Shown: positions 1 through 8,348 of the stretch, in pieces
How positions within the stretch are numbered: the stretch's first letter is position 1
Layout: the number at the start of each line of letters is the position of its first letter
Assembly: GCF_024508235.1 (NCBI RefSeq)
Contig: NZ_CP101943.1
Span: 1,771,112 to 1,835,111 of the forward strand
DNA length: 64,000 nucleotides
DNA from: Halococcus qingdaonensis
GTDB taxonomy: Archaea > Halobacteriota > Halobacteria > Halobacteriales > Halococcaceae
Reading direction: 5' to 3'
Program-made: the position numbers and the translations under genes
The notes under the pieces: model-generated
Databases searched by the model: none
What the model saw: the letters and a program-made list of their open reading frames with translations, nothing else
Told to the model about the DNA's origin: nothing

Positions 1-1
1 G

Positions 2-106
2 ACGCTGGCCAGCTACTGGACGGAGCTCCCGCACGACTGGCAGGCGGTGGTGCTCGGCGCGCTCGTCCTGGTGATCGTCGCCAGCGGTGTGCAGATCCCG
101 TGGTGA
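2..106 (+). CDS. C-terminal end of an unidentified membrane protein (partial)
   Basis: An open frame enters from the left edge and ends at TGA 104-106. The 34 visible residues contain one hydrophobic stretch (VVLGALVLVIVASGV) followed by a short QIPW tail, so this looks like the last membrane segment of an integral membrane protein. Its stop overlaps the GTG start of the next gene in a GTGA arrangement, implying one transcript with the YeiH-type exporter. The family cannot be named from this fragment. Confidence 0.55.
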   Translation, partial: TLASYWTELPHDWQAVVLGALVLVIVASGVQIPW

Positions 107-1104
107 ACGTCCGCGAGTCGGTGCTGCCGGGCATCGGCGTGCTCGTCGTCATCGGGCTGGCCGCGCGGGCGCTCGCAACGGTCGTTCCGACGAGCCACCT
201 GATCCTCGCCATCGTCATCGGGCTGATCGTCGGCAACCTCTACGGCGTCCCCGACTGGGCGAGCGCCGGCATCGGGACGAACAAACTCTGGCTCGAAGGC
301 GGGATCGTCCTGATGGGCGCGAGCGTCGCTCTCGATCGCGTGGTCGACGCCGGCCCGACGATCCTAATTCTCGTGATCGCCACGGTGATGACGACGATCC
401 TCACCGTCGAGGCGCTCGCACGCGGCGCGTTCGGCATCCGCGGGAAGATCGGCTCGCTGCTCGCCGCTGGGTCGAGCATCTGTGGCGTCTCGGCGGTCGT
501 CGCGACGGCCGGCAGCATCGAGGCCGACGAGGACCAGATCGCCTACGCGGCCGCCACAGTGTTGTTGTTCGATGCCGTGACGCTGCTCGCCTATCCGGCG
601 CTCGGCCATCTCTTCGGGCTCACGGACAAGGTCTTCGGCATCTGGGCAGGGCTGACGATGTTCAGCACCGGCCCCGTGACCGCCGCCGGCTTCGCCTTCT
701 CGCAGGCGGCCGGCCAGTGGGCACTGCTGGTCAAGCTCACGCGCAACGCGCTCATCGGCCTCGCGGCCATCGCCTACGCGCTCTACTACATCCGCCGCTC
801 CGGCGGGGAGCGCAACGACGCCGTTCCCGGTGGCATCGGCTACCTCTGGCACTCGTTTCCCAAGTTCGTGCTCGGTTTTCTGGGGCTGATGCTGGTCGCG
901 AACACCGGCGTGCTCGGCGGGGCCCAGCTCGCCTCGCTCGAACACGCCGCCGACTGGCTGTTCCTGTTCGCCTTCGCCGGCCTCGGGCTCGACATCCGCC
1001 TCGACGAACTCCGCTCGACGGGGATCAAGCCCGTTCTCGTCGTGCTCGTGAGCCTCATCTGCGTGAGCACGGTCTGTCTGTTCGTCCTCACGACGCTGTT
1101 CTGA
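103..1104 (+). CDS. YeiH/UPF0324 family putative sulfate exporter
   Basis: A polytopic membrane protein of 333 residues with about ten hydrophobic segments, the usual length of the UPF0324 (YeiH) family. The family-typical stretch GSSICGVSAVVATAG lies near residue 125, and FSTGPVTAAGFAFS near residue 188. Members are predicted inner-membrane transporters, often called sulfate exporters, but the substrate is not established. I chose GTG at 103 because it overlaps the stop of the upstream membrane protein by 4 nt; GTG at 100 is also possible. Function is inferred from family resemblance only. Confidence 0.85.
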   Translation: MNVRESVLPGIGVLVVIGLAARALATVVPTSHLILAIVIGLIVGNLYGVPDWASAGIGTNKLWLEGGIVLMGASVALDRVVDAGPTILILVIATVMTTILTVEALARGAFGIRGKIGSLLAAGSSICGVSAVVATAGSIEADEDQIAYAAATVLLFDAVTLLAYPALGHLFGLTDKVFGIWAGLTMFSTGPVTAAGFAFSQAAGQWALLVKLTRNALIGLAAIAYALYYIRRSGGERNDAVPGGIGYLWHSFPKFVLGFLGLMLVANTGVLGGAQLASLEHAADWLFLFAFAGLGLDIRLDELRSTGIKPVLVVLVSLICVSTVCLFVLTTLF

Positions 1105-1154
1105 CGGCTCCGGAAACGGCATGTTCTTTTCGCGCGCGCCGAACGGACGGATGG

Positions 1155-1892
1155 ATGCGGGAGTTCACGTTCACCATCGAGTACGAGCGCGGGACCGACC
1201 CCATCATGGACGCCTTCATCGACGATCCCGACGCGGTGGCGCGCTCGCTCGACGGCTTCGTGACCGAGGAGCGGTTCTGGCGCATCGAGCGTATCGCCGG
1301 CTCGCCGGCGACGCTCGACCGCATCGAGGAGATCCGCTTCGACGACGACACCTGCGGCGAGTCGCTCACCGAACGCGACTGCGAGGCGACGCGCTATCAC
1401 GACGTGCTCGAACGCGGCGAGAACCGGCTCGTCGTCTACACCTATCTCGACGGGATCAGCGCCTGCGAGTCCGTCCACACTCTCTCGGGAAAACACCTCC
1501 CGCCCGGGCTCGTCTTCGAAACCCTCCGAAGCGAGAACCGCCACTCCTGGCGCGTGCTGATGCGCTCGGACGCGAAGGTGGGCGTGCTCTACGACGAACT
1601 CGCCGCCCGGCTGCGCGACGGGCTCTCCTTCCGGATGGGCCATCTCCGCGACGCCGACGGCTGGCAGCGCGACTCGCTGGCGTCGGTCTCGGTAGCGGCC
1701 GAACAGCGCGCGGCGCTTCAGGCGGCCGTCGAGGACGGCTACTACGAAACCCCACGAGAGACGACGCTCGACGAGCTCGCCGACGAGCTCGATGTCCCTC
1801 GCTCGACGCTTTCCTATCGTCTCCGACAGGCCGAGAGCCAGCTCGCCCGGCGCTACGTCGCCGACGACGAGCGCGATCGGTGGCTTCGATAG
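1155..1892 (+). CDS. Bacterio-opsin activator (Bat)-like helix-turn-helix regulator
   Basis: 245 residues. The C-terminal 55 residues read like the HTH_10 DNA-binding domain of haloarchaeal Bat-type regulators: alternating acidic helices around TLDELADELDVPRSTLSYRL, ending in a basic-acidic tail. The N-terminal 180 residues have no recognised sensor motif such as PAS or GAF and may bind a ligand or partner. Start ATG 1155 gives MREFTF, a common opening for this group; the same frame stays open upstream but without conserved sequence. Haloarchaea carry many paralogues, so the regulon cannot be guessed. It is monocistronic by spacing. Confidence 0.8.
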   Translation: MREFTFTIEYERGTDPIMDAFIDDPDAVARSLDGFVTEERFWRIERIAGSPATLDRIEEIRFDDDTCGESLTERDCEATRYHDVLERGENRLVVYTYLDGISACESVHTLSGKHLPPGLVFETLRSENRHSWRVLMRSDAKVGVLYDELAARLRDGLSFRMGHLRDADGWQRDSLASVSVAAEQRAALQAAVEDGYYETPRETTLDELADELDVPRSTLSYRLRQAESQLARRYVADDERDRWLR

Positions 1893-1946
1893 CTCGTGTT
1901 TGTCAGAGCGCCGCAGCGGCACGTCATCGATGGCCGACAGCACGGG

Positions 1947-1953
1947 TTTAATA
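1947..1953 (+). promoter_or_regulatory. TATA box of the rhodanese gene
   Basis: TTTAATA sits 29-35 nt before the ATG at 1982, the usual haloarchaeal spacing for a leaderless transcript starting at or next to the start codon. No ribosome-binding site precedes the ATG, which agrees with this. Confidence 0.55.
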
Positions 1954-1981
1954 CCCACTGCGACCTAGCGGACGGTAAGCG

Positions 1982-2851
1982 ATGACCGACCACGCGACGG
2001 ACGTGCTCGTCCCGCCGGAGTGGGTCGCGGCGCGCCTCGACGAGTTCGTGGCCAACGACCCCGCCGCCCGCCTGCTCGAAGTCGACCTCGATCCGAGCAG
2101 CTACGAGACGGGCCACATCCCGGGGGCGACGAAGCTCGACTGGAAAGAGGATCTCCAGGATTCGACGGCGTTCGACATCCCGTCGGTCGCCGACTTCGAG
2201 GCGCTGCTCGGCGATATCGCCGTTACTCCCGAGTCGACCGTCGTCGTCTACGGCGACATGATGAACTGGTTCGCCGGCTACGGCTACTGGCTGCTCAGCT
2301 ACTACGGCCACGCCGACGTCCGCCTGCTCGACGGCGGCCGCGACGGCTGGCTCGCCGACGACTACGACCTCACCGACGAAGTTCCGGAGTTCAGTCCACG
2401 GTCGTACACCGGCGCGAGCCCGAACGAATCGATCCGAGTCGATCGCGCGGAGGTCGAGACGGCGATGGAACGCGGCACGTCGCTGGTCGACGTCAGAACT
2501 CCCGAGGAGTACCGCGGCGAGGTGCTCGCGCCGCCGGGCTGGAACGAGGGCGTCCAGCGCGGCGGCCACATCCCCGGCGCGGTGAACGTTCCCTGGAGCC
2601 AGGTCGTCGACGCCGACGGCCGGTTCAAGTCCGAGGAAACCATCCGGGAGATCTACCGCGAGGCGGGCATCGACGAGGAGGTGGTCGTCTACTGTCGCAT
2701 CGGCGAGCGCTCGGCGCTGACCTGGTTCGTCCTCCACGAACTGCTCGGCTACGAGAGCGTGCGCAACTACTACGGCTCGTGGGTCGAGTGGGGCAACACC
2801 GTCGGCGCGCCGATCGAGCGCGGCCGGCGGGCGGGCATCCGCGGCGAGTAG
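1982..2851 (+). CDS. Thiosulfate/3-mercaptopyruvate sulfurtransferase (tandem rhodanese)
   Basis: 289 residues with two rhodanese domains. The C-terminal domain has the active loop CRIGERSA (Cys near 238), the expected persulfide-carrying cysteine. The N-terminal domain has YGDMMN at the matching place and no cysteine, so it is the usual non-catalytic half. Both domains show the interdomain motifs GHIPGA (residues 44-49 and 195-200). The protein would transfer sulfane sulfur from thiosulfate or mercaptopyruvate to thiol acceptors in the cytoplasm. It stands alone behind its own TATA box, so the physiological acceptor is not indicated. Single-copy context gives no operon partner. Confidence 0.92.
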   Translation: MTDHATDVLVPPEWVAARLDEFVANDPAARLLEVDLDPSSYETGHIPGATKLDWKEDLQDSTAFDIPSVADFEALLGDIAVTPESTVVVYGDMMNWFAGYGYWLLSYYGHADVRLLDGGRDGWLADDYDLTDEVPEFSPRSYTGASPNESIRVDRAEVETAMERGTSLVDVRTPEEYRGEVLAPPGWNEGVQRGGHIPGAVNVPWSQVVDADGRFKSEETIREIYREAGIDEEVVVYCRIGERSALTWFVLHELLGYESVRNYYGSWVEWGNTVGAPIERGRRAGIRGE

Positions 2852-2981
2852 TTCTCCCTCTCTCGACACGACGACGCCACGCATGGAATCGTACTGCAGG
2901 ATCGTGCTCATCGGTAGCGCAGACCGCCGAACACGACGATATCCAACGGCTTTTGTCCGTCCTCGCCGAAGCTTTCGGCGA

Positions 2982-3551
2982 ATGCAACGAACGAATCGGC
3001 GGCGGTTCCTCGCCGGCATCGCCACGACCGGTACCGTGCTCGCGGCGGGCTGTAGCAGCGGTTCCGCCGGTGACGGCGGCGATGGCAGCAACGGGACGAG
3101 CGGCGGGAGCGGTGGTGGCAACGACTCCGGTGGGAACGCCACGAGCGAGAGCGGCGGTTCGACGAGTGGCGACGCGACGGCCGGCGGAAACGGAACGGGC
3201 GGTGCGAGCGGCAACAGTAGCGCGGGCGGCGGCGAGACGACCACGGTCGCAGCCGGCCCGGACGGACGGCTCGTCTTCGAACCGGAGGCGGTCGAAGTGT
3301 CGGCCGGCGATACGGTATCGTGGGAGTTCGAGAGCGCCGGTCACAACGTCGGTGCCGTACCGAAGGACAGCGAGGAGGTGAGTCTTCCCGATGGCGCGGA
3401 GCCGTTCTCGTCGTACGACGGCGACCCCTACGCCGTGGTCGAGGAGGGCAAAACTTACGAACACACCTTCGAGACGGCCGGCGAGTACACCTACGTCTGC
3501 ATCCCACACGTGAGTTCGGGGATGGTCGGCACGGTCACGGTCTCGGAGTGA
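2982..3551 (+). CDS. Halocyanin-type blue copper lipoprotein
   Basis: 189 residues. The N-terminus is a Tat signal (TNRRRFLAG) followed by a lipobox AAGC, so the mature protein should be exported folded and lipid-anchored at Cys24. Residues 25-85 are an extreme Gly/Ser/Asn/Thr linker. The C-terminal plastocyanin-like domain supplies the type 1 copper ligands His121 (AGHNVG), Cys163, His166 and Met171 (CIPHVSSGM). Halocyanins are membrane-bound electron carriers of the respiratory chain. I start at ATG 2982 because it places the twin arginines correctly; an upstream in-frame ATG at 2883 would add 33 unrelated residues. Confidence 0.9.
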   Translation: MQRTNRRRFLAGIATTGTVLAAGCSSGSAGDGGDGSNGTSGGSGGGNDSGGNATSESGGSTSGDATAGGNGTGGASGNSSAGGGETTTVAAGPDGRLVFEPEAVEVSAGDTVSWEFESAGHNVGAVPKDSEEVSLPDGAEPFSSYDGDPYAVVEEGKTYEHTFETAGEYTYVCIPHVSSGMVGTVTVSE

Positions 3552-3630
3552 GGCTCGGTGAACCGACGCTGAAAGGGAAATCCACTTACTCGCCGCTACG
3601 AACTGTCGGTATGGTCAGAGGGCGATCCCC

Positions 3631-4965
3631 GTGCGCGTGATCATCGTCGGGGCCGGACAGGTCGGCTCCTCGATCGCCGAGAGCCTCGACGACGACCACG
3701 AGGTCGTCGTGATCGACACCGACGATAGCCGCGTCGAATCGCTCACCTACTCGCTCGACGTGCTCGCTATCGAGGGCGACGGCACGTCGCTCGCGACGCT
3801 GCGGGAGGCTGACGTCGGCGCGGCCGATCTGTTCATCGCGAGCACCGACGACGACGAGACGAACATCGTCACCTGCGCGACGGCCAAAACCGCCAGCGAC
3901 GCGTTCACCATCGCCCGCGTCAGATCGACGAACTACCTCCAGACGTGGGAGGAGTCCGGCGGCGCGTTCGGCGTCGATTTCATGGTCTCGACGAACCTGC
4001 TGGCCGCCGAGACCGTCACCCGCGTCATCGGGCTGCCGGCCGCCCAGAACGTCGACGTCTTCGCCGAGGGGAGCGTCCTGTTGGCGGAGTTCTGTATCCC
4101 CCCGAACAGCCCGATCGCGGGCCAGACGGTCGCCGAGGCCGACGACCAGTTCAACGAGCTCACCGTCGCGGCCGTGCTCCACGAGGACGGACTGATCGTC
4201 CCCGACGGCGAGACGAAACTGGCGACCGGCGACGAAATCGTCGTCATCGGCAGCGCCGAAAGCACGCGCGCGTTCGCCGCCGATCTCGCGACCGACCGCG
4301 ACGAGAACCGTGACGTCGTCATCATCGGCGGCAGCGAGATCGCCGTCCAGACGGCCGAACTGCTCGGGGAACGGGGACTGCAGCCGCGCCTCATCGAACG
4401 CGACCCCGAGCGTGCTCGCGAGCTCGCCGAACGCCTCCCGGAGACGACGGTGATGTCGAGCGACGCGACCGACCGGGAGTTCCTCACGCGCGAACACGTC
4501 GGCGACGCGGACGTGGCGATCGCCGCGCTCGGTTCCGACGAGAAGAACTTACTGGCCTCGCTGCTCGCCGACCGCGTCGGCGTCGATCGGACGATCGCCG
4601 TCGTCGAGAGCGCCGAATACACCGATCTCTTCGAGGCGGTCGGCGTCGACGCGGCGATCAACCCGCGCGATGCGACCGCCGAGGAGATCATCCGGTTCAC
4701 GCTCGACGGCCGCATGGAGAACGTCGCCATCATCGACCACGACCGCGCCGAAGTACTCGAGATCCAGATCGACGACGACAGCACGCTCGCCGGGCGACCG
4801 ATCACCGACGCCACCGACGATCTCCCCGCCCGCGTGACGATCGGCGCGATCACGCGTGACGGCGAGTTCATTACACCCCGGGGCGATACGGTCGTCGAAG
4901 TCGGCGACCACGTCGTCGTCTTCGTCGAAACCGAGGCCGTCGACGCGGTCGCGAGCCGGCTTTGA
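3631..4965 (+). CDS. trkA: TrkA-type potassium uptake regulatory protein
   Basis: 444 residues, built as two repeats of an NAD-binding RCK-N (TrkA-N) plus RCK-C (TrkA-C) domain. The first Rossmann motif is GAGQVGSS at residues 7-14 and the second is IIGGSEIAVQ near 230. TrkA binds nucleotide at the cytoplasmic face and gates the TrkH pore. It overlaps trkH by one base (TGATG), so the two are coupled. GTG 3631 is chosen because it gives MRVIIVGAG. An ATG at 3611, out of frame, opens a 9-codon reading frame that ends at 3640, over this start. High-affinity potassium uptake fits a salt-in halophile. Confidence 0.93.
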   Translation: MRVIIVGAGQVGSSIAESLDDDHEVVVIDTDDSRVESLTYSLDVLAIEGDGTSLATLREADVGAADLFIASTDDDETNIVTCATAKTASDAFTIARVRSTNYLQTWEESGGAFGVDFMVSTNLLAAETVTRVIGLPAAQNVDVFAEGSVLLAEFCIPPNSPIAGQTVAEADDQFNELTVAAVLHEDGLIVPDGETKLATGDEIVVIGSAESTRAFAADLATDRDENRDVVIIGGSEIAVQTAELLGERGLQPRLIERDPERARELAERLPETTVMSSDATDREFLTREHVGDADVAIAALGSDEKNLLASLLADRVGVDRTIAVVESAEYTDLFEAVGVDAAINPRDATAEEIIRFTLDGRMENVAIIDHDRAEVLEIQIDDDSTLAGRPITDATDDLPARVTIGAITRDGEFITPRGDTVVEVGDHVVVFVETEAVDAVASRL

Positions 4966-6455
4966 TGGCGGTTCGGGTCGACGTCCGCACGAGCGCGAGC
5001 CTTCTCGGCACCGTGCTCCAGGCGCTTGCCGTCCCGCTTGCCGTGCTCGTCGGCGTGGCCGCCCTCTACGGCGACTCGCTGCTCCCGTTTCTCGTGCCAA
5101 CAGCACTCACCCTTACGGTCGGCACCGGTCTGCAACGCTTCGAGCGCACGGCTCCCGGCCCGCGCGAGGCGTTCCTCCTGGTCGCGCTCGCGTGGCTCGC
5201 GGTCGCACTCGTCGGCACCGTTCCCTTCGTTCTCACCGGTGCGGGCGTGTTCGCCAGCCCGGTGAACGCCCTCTTCGAGTCGATGAGCGGCATCACGACC
5301 ACTGGTGCAACCGTCATCACCGATTTCGGTCTGCACTCGCGATCGATCCTGCTCTGGCGCAGCGTCCTCCAGTGGCTCGGCGGTCTCGGCATTCTGGTGC
5401 TCGCCGTCGGGCTGCTCTCGGAGCTGTCGGTCAGCGGCGCACAGCTGATGGAGACCGAAACCCAGACACAGGACGTCACCAAGCTCGCACCGAAGATCGC
5501 CGAGACCGCACGCCTGCTCGGCGGCATCTACACCGGACTCACCGGGCTGATGGTCGTCGTCCTGCTCGTGCTGGCGTTCGGTGGTCTCGCACCGGCGCTG
5601 TCGCTGTACGACGCGGTCGCACACGCACTCACCGCCGTCTCGACGGCCGGCTTCTCGCCGGAGGCCGCGAGCATCGGCGCGTTCTCGCCGGCCGTCCAGT
5701 GGGCGACGATCCCCTTCATGTTCGTCGGCGCGACCAACTTCGTCCTGCTCTACTATCTCCTGCAGGGCGATCCGAGTCGCCTGCGAGCGAGCGAGGAGTT
5801 CCGGTTCTATCTCGCGATCGTCCTCGGCGCGACCGCGCTGGTGGCGATCTCGCTGTTCGTCAACGATCGCTTCGGGACCGTCGAGATGACGCTGCGCCAC
5901 GCGCTCTTTCAGGTGGTCTCGATCGTCACGACGACGGGCTACGCGACGGTCGATTTCGACCTGTGGTCGCCGCTGTCGCGCCACGTCCTCTTCGTCGGGA
6001 TGTTCGTCGGCGGGATGGCCGGCTCGACGACCTGCTCGATCAAGACCGTGCGCTGGCTGGTCGTCCTGAAGGCGTTCCGACGCGACCTCTTCACCGCCAT
6101 CCATCCGGAGGCGATCCGGCCGGTACGCCTGACCGGATCGCCGGTCGAGGAGAGCACCATCCGCGATATCTACACCTACACGCTCGTGAGCGTCGTGATC
6201 TTCGCGCTGCTGACGGTGTTCGTCGTCGTCGACACCACGTGGTCGGCTGCCGCTCTCAGCGAGTTCGAGGCGATGGGTGCGGCAGCCTCGACGTTTCTCA
6301 ATATCGGCCCGGCCTTCGGCTTCGCCGGCCCCTACGGTAGCTACGCGGGCTTTCCCGTCGCGACGAAGCTCGTCATGACGATACTGATGTGGATCGGGCG
6401 CATCGAGATCGTCCCCGTGCTCGTGCTCTTTACGCGCGCGTTCTGGCGATCGTAG
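4965..6455 (+). CDS. trkH: TrkH potassium transporter membrane subunit (first copy)
   Basis: About 496 residues and ten or more hydrophobic segments, matching the TrkH/KtrB family. The first selectivity-filter loop reads SMSGITTTGAT near residue 107, and similar Gly-containing turns follow (VSTAGFSPE, VTTTGYAT and LNIGPAFG). This is the potassium-conducting pore that TrkA gates. The ATG at 4965 shares its A with the trkA stop, so translation is coupled. A second TrkH follows 39 nt downstream in the same orientation, so a single transcript would make one TrkA for two pore proteins. Confidence 0.93.
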   Translation: MAVRVDVRTSASLLGTVLQALAVPLAVLVGVAALYGDSLLPFLVPTALTLTVGTGLQRFERTAPGPREAFLLVALAWLAVALVGTVPFVLTGAGVFASPVNALFESMSGITTTGATVITDFGLHSRSILLWRSVLQWLGGLGILVLAVGLLSELSVSGAQLMETETQTQDVTKLAPKIAETARLLGGIYTGLTGLMVVVLLVLAFGGLAPALSLYDAVAHALTAVSTAGFSPEAASIGAFSPAVQWATIPFMFVGATNFVLLYYLLQGDPSRLRASEEFRFYLAIVLGATALVAISLFVNDRFGTVEMTLRHALFQVVSIVTTTGYATVDFDLWSPLSRHVLFVGMFVGGMAGSTTCSIKTVRWLVVLKAFRRDLFTAIHPEAIRPVRLTGSPVEESTIRDIYTYTLVSVVIFALLTVFVVVDTTWSAAALSEFEAMGAAASTFLNIGPAFGFAGPYGSYAGFPVATKLVMTILMWIGRIEIVPVLVLFTRAFWRS

Positions 6456-6494
6456 AGCGATAGATTGATCCCGGCGACAGCCGCCAACGCGAAC

Positions 6495-8057
6495 GTGGCT
6501 TCGAAGTGGTCGTCGAGTCGGCTGCGCGTCGATTGGCGAACGAGCATCGGTCTCGTCGGCACGGTCGTGAAGTATCTCTCGGCGACCCTGCTCATTCCGC
6601 TCGCGGTGGCGCTTTTCTACGGCCGTGACGTGCTGACGTTCGCCGTCGCGTTCGTCATCACCGTGATCGTCGGACTGGCGCTCGAACGCGTCGAACCCGA
6701 GCCCGATCTCGGCACGCGCGAGGGGTTCCTGATGGTCGCGCTCACGTGGCTCGTCGTCGCGCTCGTCGGTACCGTCCCCTATCTCCTCGCGGGGATGGGC
6801 ACCGGATCGACGCTCGCCCACCCGATCAACGCCCTCTTCGAGTCGATGAGCGGGTTCACGACGACCGGCGCGACGATGATGGGCGAGATATCGTTTACTC
6901 AGCACTCACACGCCCTCCTGCTCTGGCGACAGCTCACCCAGTGGCTCGGCGGCATGGGGATCGTCGTGCTCGCGGTCGCGATCCTCCCCGAACTCTCGGT
7001 CGGTGGCGCACAGCTGATGGACGCCGAAGCGCCCGGCCCCGGCATCGAGAAACTCACCCCGCGCATCGCCGAGACCGCACGCGTGCTCTGGCTGGTCTAT
7101 CTCGGCTTCACCGTCCTCGAAATGGTGCTGCTCTACGGGCTCCATCTCGGCGGTCTCGCGCCGAACATGGAGCTGTTCAACGCCGTCTCGCACGCGCTGA
7201 CGACGCTTCCCACGGGCGGGTTCTCGCCGGAAGCCCGCTCGATCGAAGCGTTCTCGGCGGCCGTCCAGTGGCTCATCATCCCGTTCATGATCGCCGCCGG
7301 TGCCAACTTCGCGCTGTTCTGGCACGCGCTCACCGGCAACCCGGAGAAACTGACAGAGGACACCGAGTTCCGGTCGTACGTCGGCGTCATCGGAGTGCTG
7401 ACGGCCGTCATCGCGGGCCTCCTCTTCACCGGTGCCGGCATCGAAACCGTCACCGACGCCGTCCCACCCATCATCGGACAGATCGAGGACGCGCTGCGTC
7501 ATGCCCTGTTCAACATCGTCTCCATCATCACGACCACCGGCTACGCCAACATGGACTTCACCACGTGGAGCGCACCAGCGAAGACGATCCTCCTCTTCGC
7601 GATGTTCATCGGCGGCTCGGCCGGCTCGACCGGCAGTGCGATCAAGATCATCCGCTGGGTGGTCATCGTCAAATCCCTCCGGCGCGAACTGTTTACGACC
7701 GTGCACCCCGAAGCGGTGTCGCCCGTCCGACTCGCCGGCCGCGTCATCGACGAGCGCGCCATCCGTGGCATCTACGCCTTCACGCTGCTCTACATCGGCC
7801 TCTTCGCCCTCGCCAGTCTCTTGATCGTCATCGACTCCTGGCGCGTCGGCTACACCATCTCCACACTCGAAGCCACGAGCGCCATCGCCTCGACCCTCGG
7901 CAACGTCGGCCCCGGCTTCGGCGCTGTCGGCCCGATGAACAACTACCTCGCCTTCCCGGCCAGCTCGAAACTGCTCATGACGTTCCTGATGTGGATCGGT
8001 CGGCTCGAAATCCTGCCCGTGCTCGTGCTGCTCACACCGTCCTACTGGCGTACCTAA
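6495..8057 (+). CDS. trkH: TrkH potassium transporter membrane subunit (second copy)
   Basis: About 520 residues with the same four-loop TrkH architecture as its upstream neighbour: SMSGFTTTGAT, LPTGGFSPE, ITTTGYANM and GNVGPGFG. The two copies align across their length but differ most after the third loop, where this one carries an extra segment around residue 320. I place the start at GTG 6495 because the N-terminus RVDWRTSIGLVGTV then aligns with RVDVRTSASLLGTV of the first copy. A TTG at 6465 would add ten residues. Sharing one TrkA suggests the two pores differ in affinity or coupling; this is inference. Confidence 0.9.
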   Translation: MASKWSSSRLRVDWRTSIGLVGTVVKYLSATLLIPLAVALFYGRDVLTFAVAFVITVIVGLALERVEPEPDLGTREGFLMVALTWLVVALVGTVPYLLAGMGTGSTLAHPINALFESMSGFTTTGATMMGEISFTQHSHALLLWRQLTQWLGGMGIVVLAVAILPELSVGGAQLMDAEAPGPGIEKLTPRIAETARVLWLVYLGFTVLEMVLLYGLHLGGLAPNMELFNAVSHALTTLPTGGFSPEARSIEAFSAAVQWLIIPFMIAAGANFALFWHALTGNPEKLTEDTEFRSYVGVIGVLTAVIAGLLFTGAGIETVTDAVPPIIGQIEDALRHALFNIVSIITTTGYANMDFTTWSAPAKTILLFAMFIGGSAGSTGSAIKIIRWVVIVKSLRRELFTTVHPEAVSPVRLAGRVIDERAIRGIYAFTLLYIGLFALASLLIVIDSWRVGYTISTLEATSAIASTLGNVGPGFGAVGPMNNYLAFPASSKLLMTFLMWIGRLEILPVLVLLTPSYWRT

Positions 8058-8061
8058 CACC

Positions 8062-8300
8062 CACTTTTTTACTCCTCGGGTGCGATCGCTCGTTTCACTC
8101 GCTCACGCACCACTCGTCGCAAAAACCTGGACTAAAAACGTCCGCTCGCTCGGCCTCCGGCCTCGCTCGCGGCGAACCGCGCTCGTTCCACTCTCGCGGA
8201 TACTGACGCTCCGCAATCGCACAGCACCGCACCGCCGAAGCCCTCGCGCTTCCTCCGGTCGCGCTCGCCCTTCATCCACCAGGGACCGCCAGCCGCACCG
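8062..8300 (+). repeat. Modular intergenic repeat, copy A
   Basis: The 291-base gap between trkH and the PIN-PilT-KH ATPase is filled by this element. Order: T-run CACTTTTTTAC (8062-8072), a GC hairpin region, the 20-mer core GCAAAAACCTGGACTAAAAA (8119-8138), a CTCGCT-rich hairpin region, a GAACCGCGCTCG segment, and the tail CGCCCTTCATCCACCAGG (8266-8283). Bases 8109-8150 are identical over 42 bp to 44374-44415. No convincing reading frame runs through it. The T-run directly after the trkH stop could also serve as its transcription terminator. The remaining bases to 8348 are GC-rich with nothing recognised. Confidence 0.8.
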
Positions 8301-8348
8301 CGGCTGCTGCACAACGCGAATCGCAGAAAATCAGCCGATCGTGGTCGT

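Noticed and set aside
3933-6905. A 990-codon open frame antisense to trkA-trkH
   Set aside because: Same effect as at uvrA; sense-strand genes carry clear TrkA and TrkH motifs and the antisense product has none.
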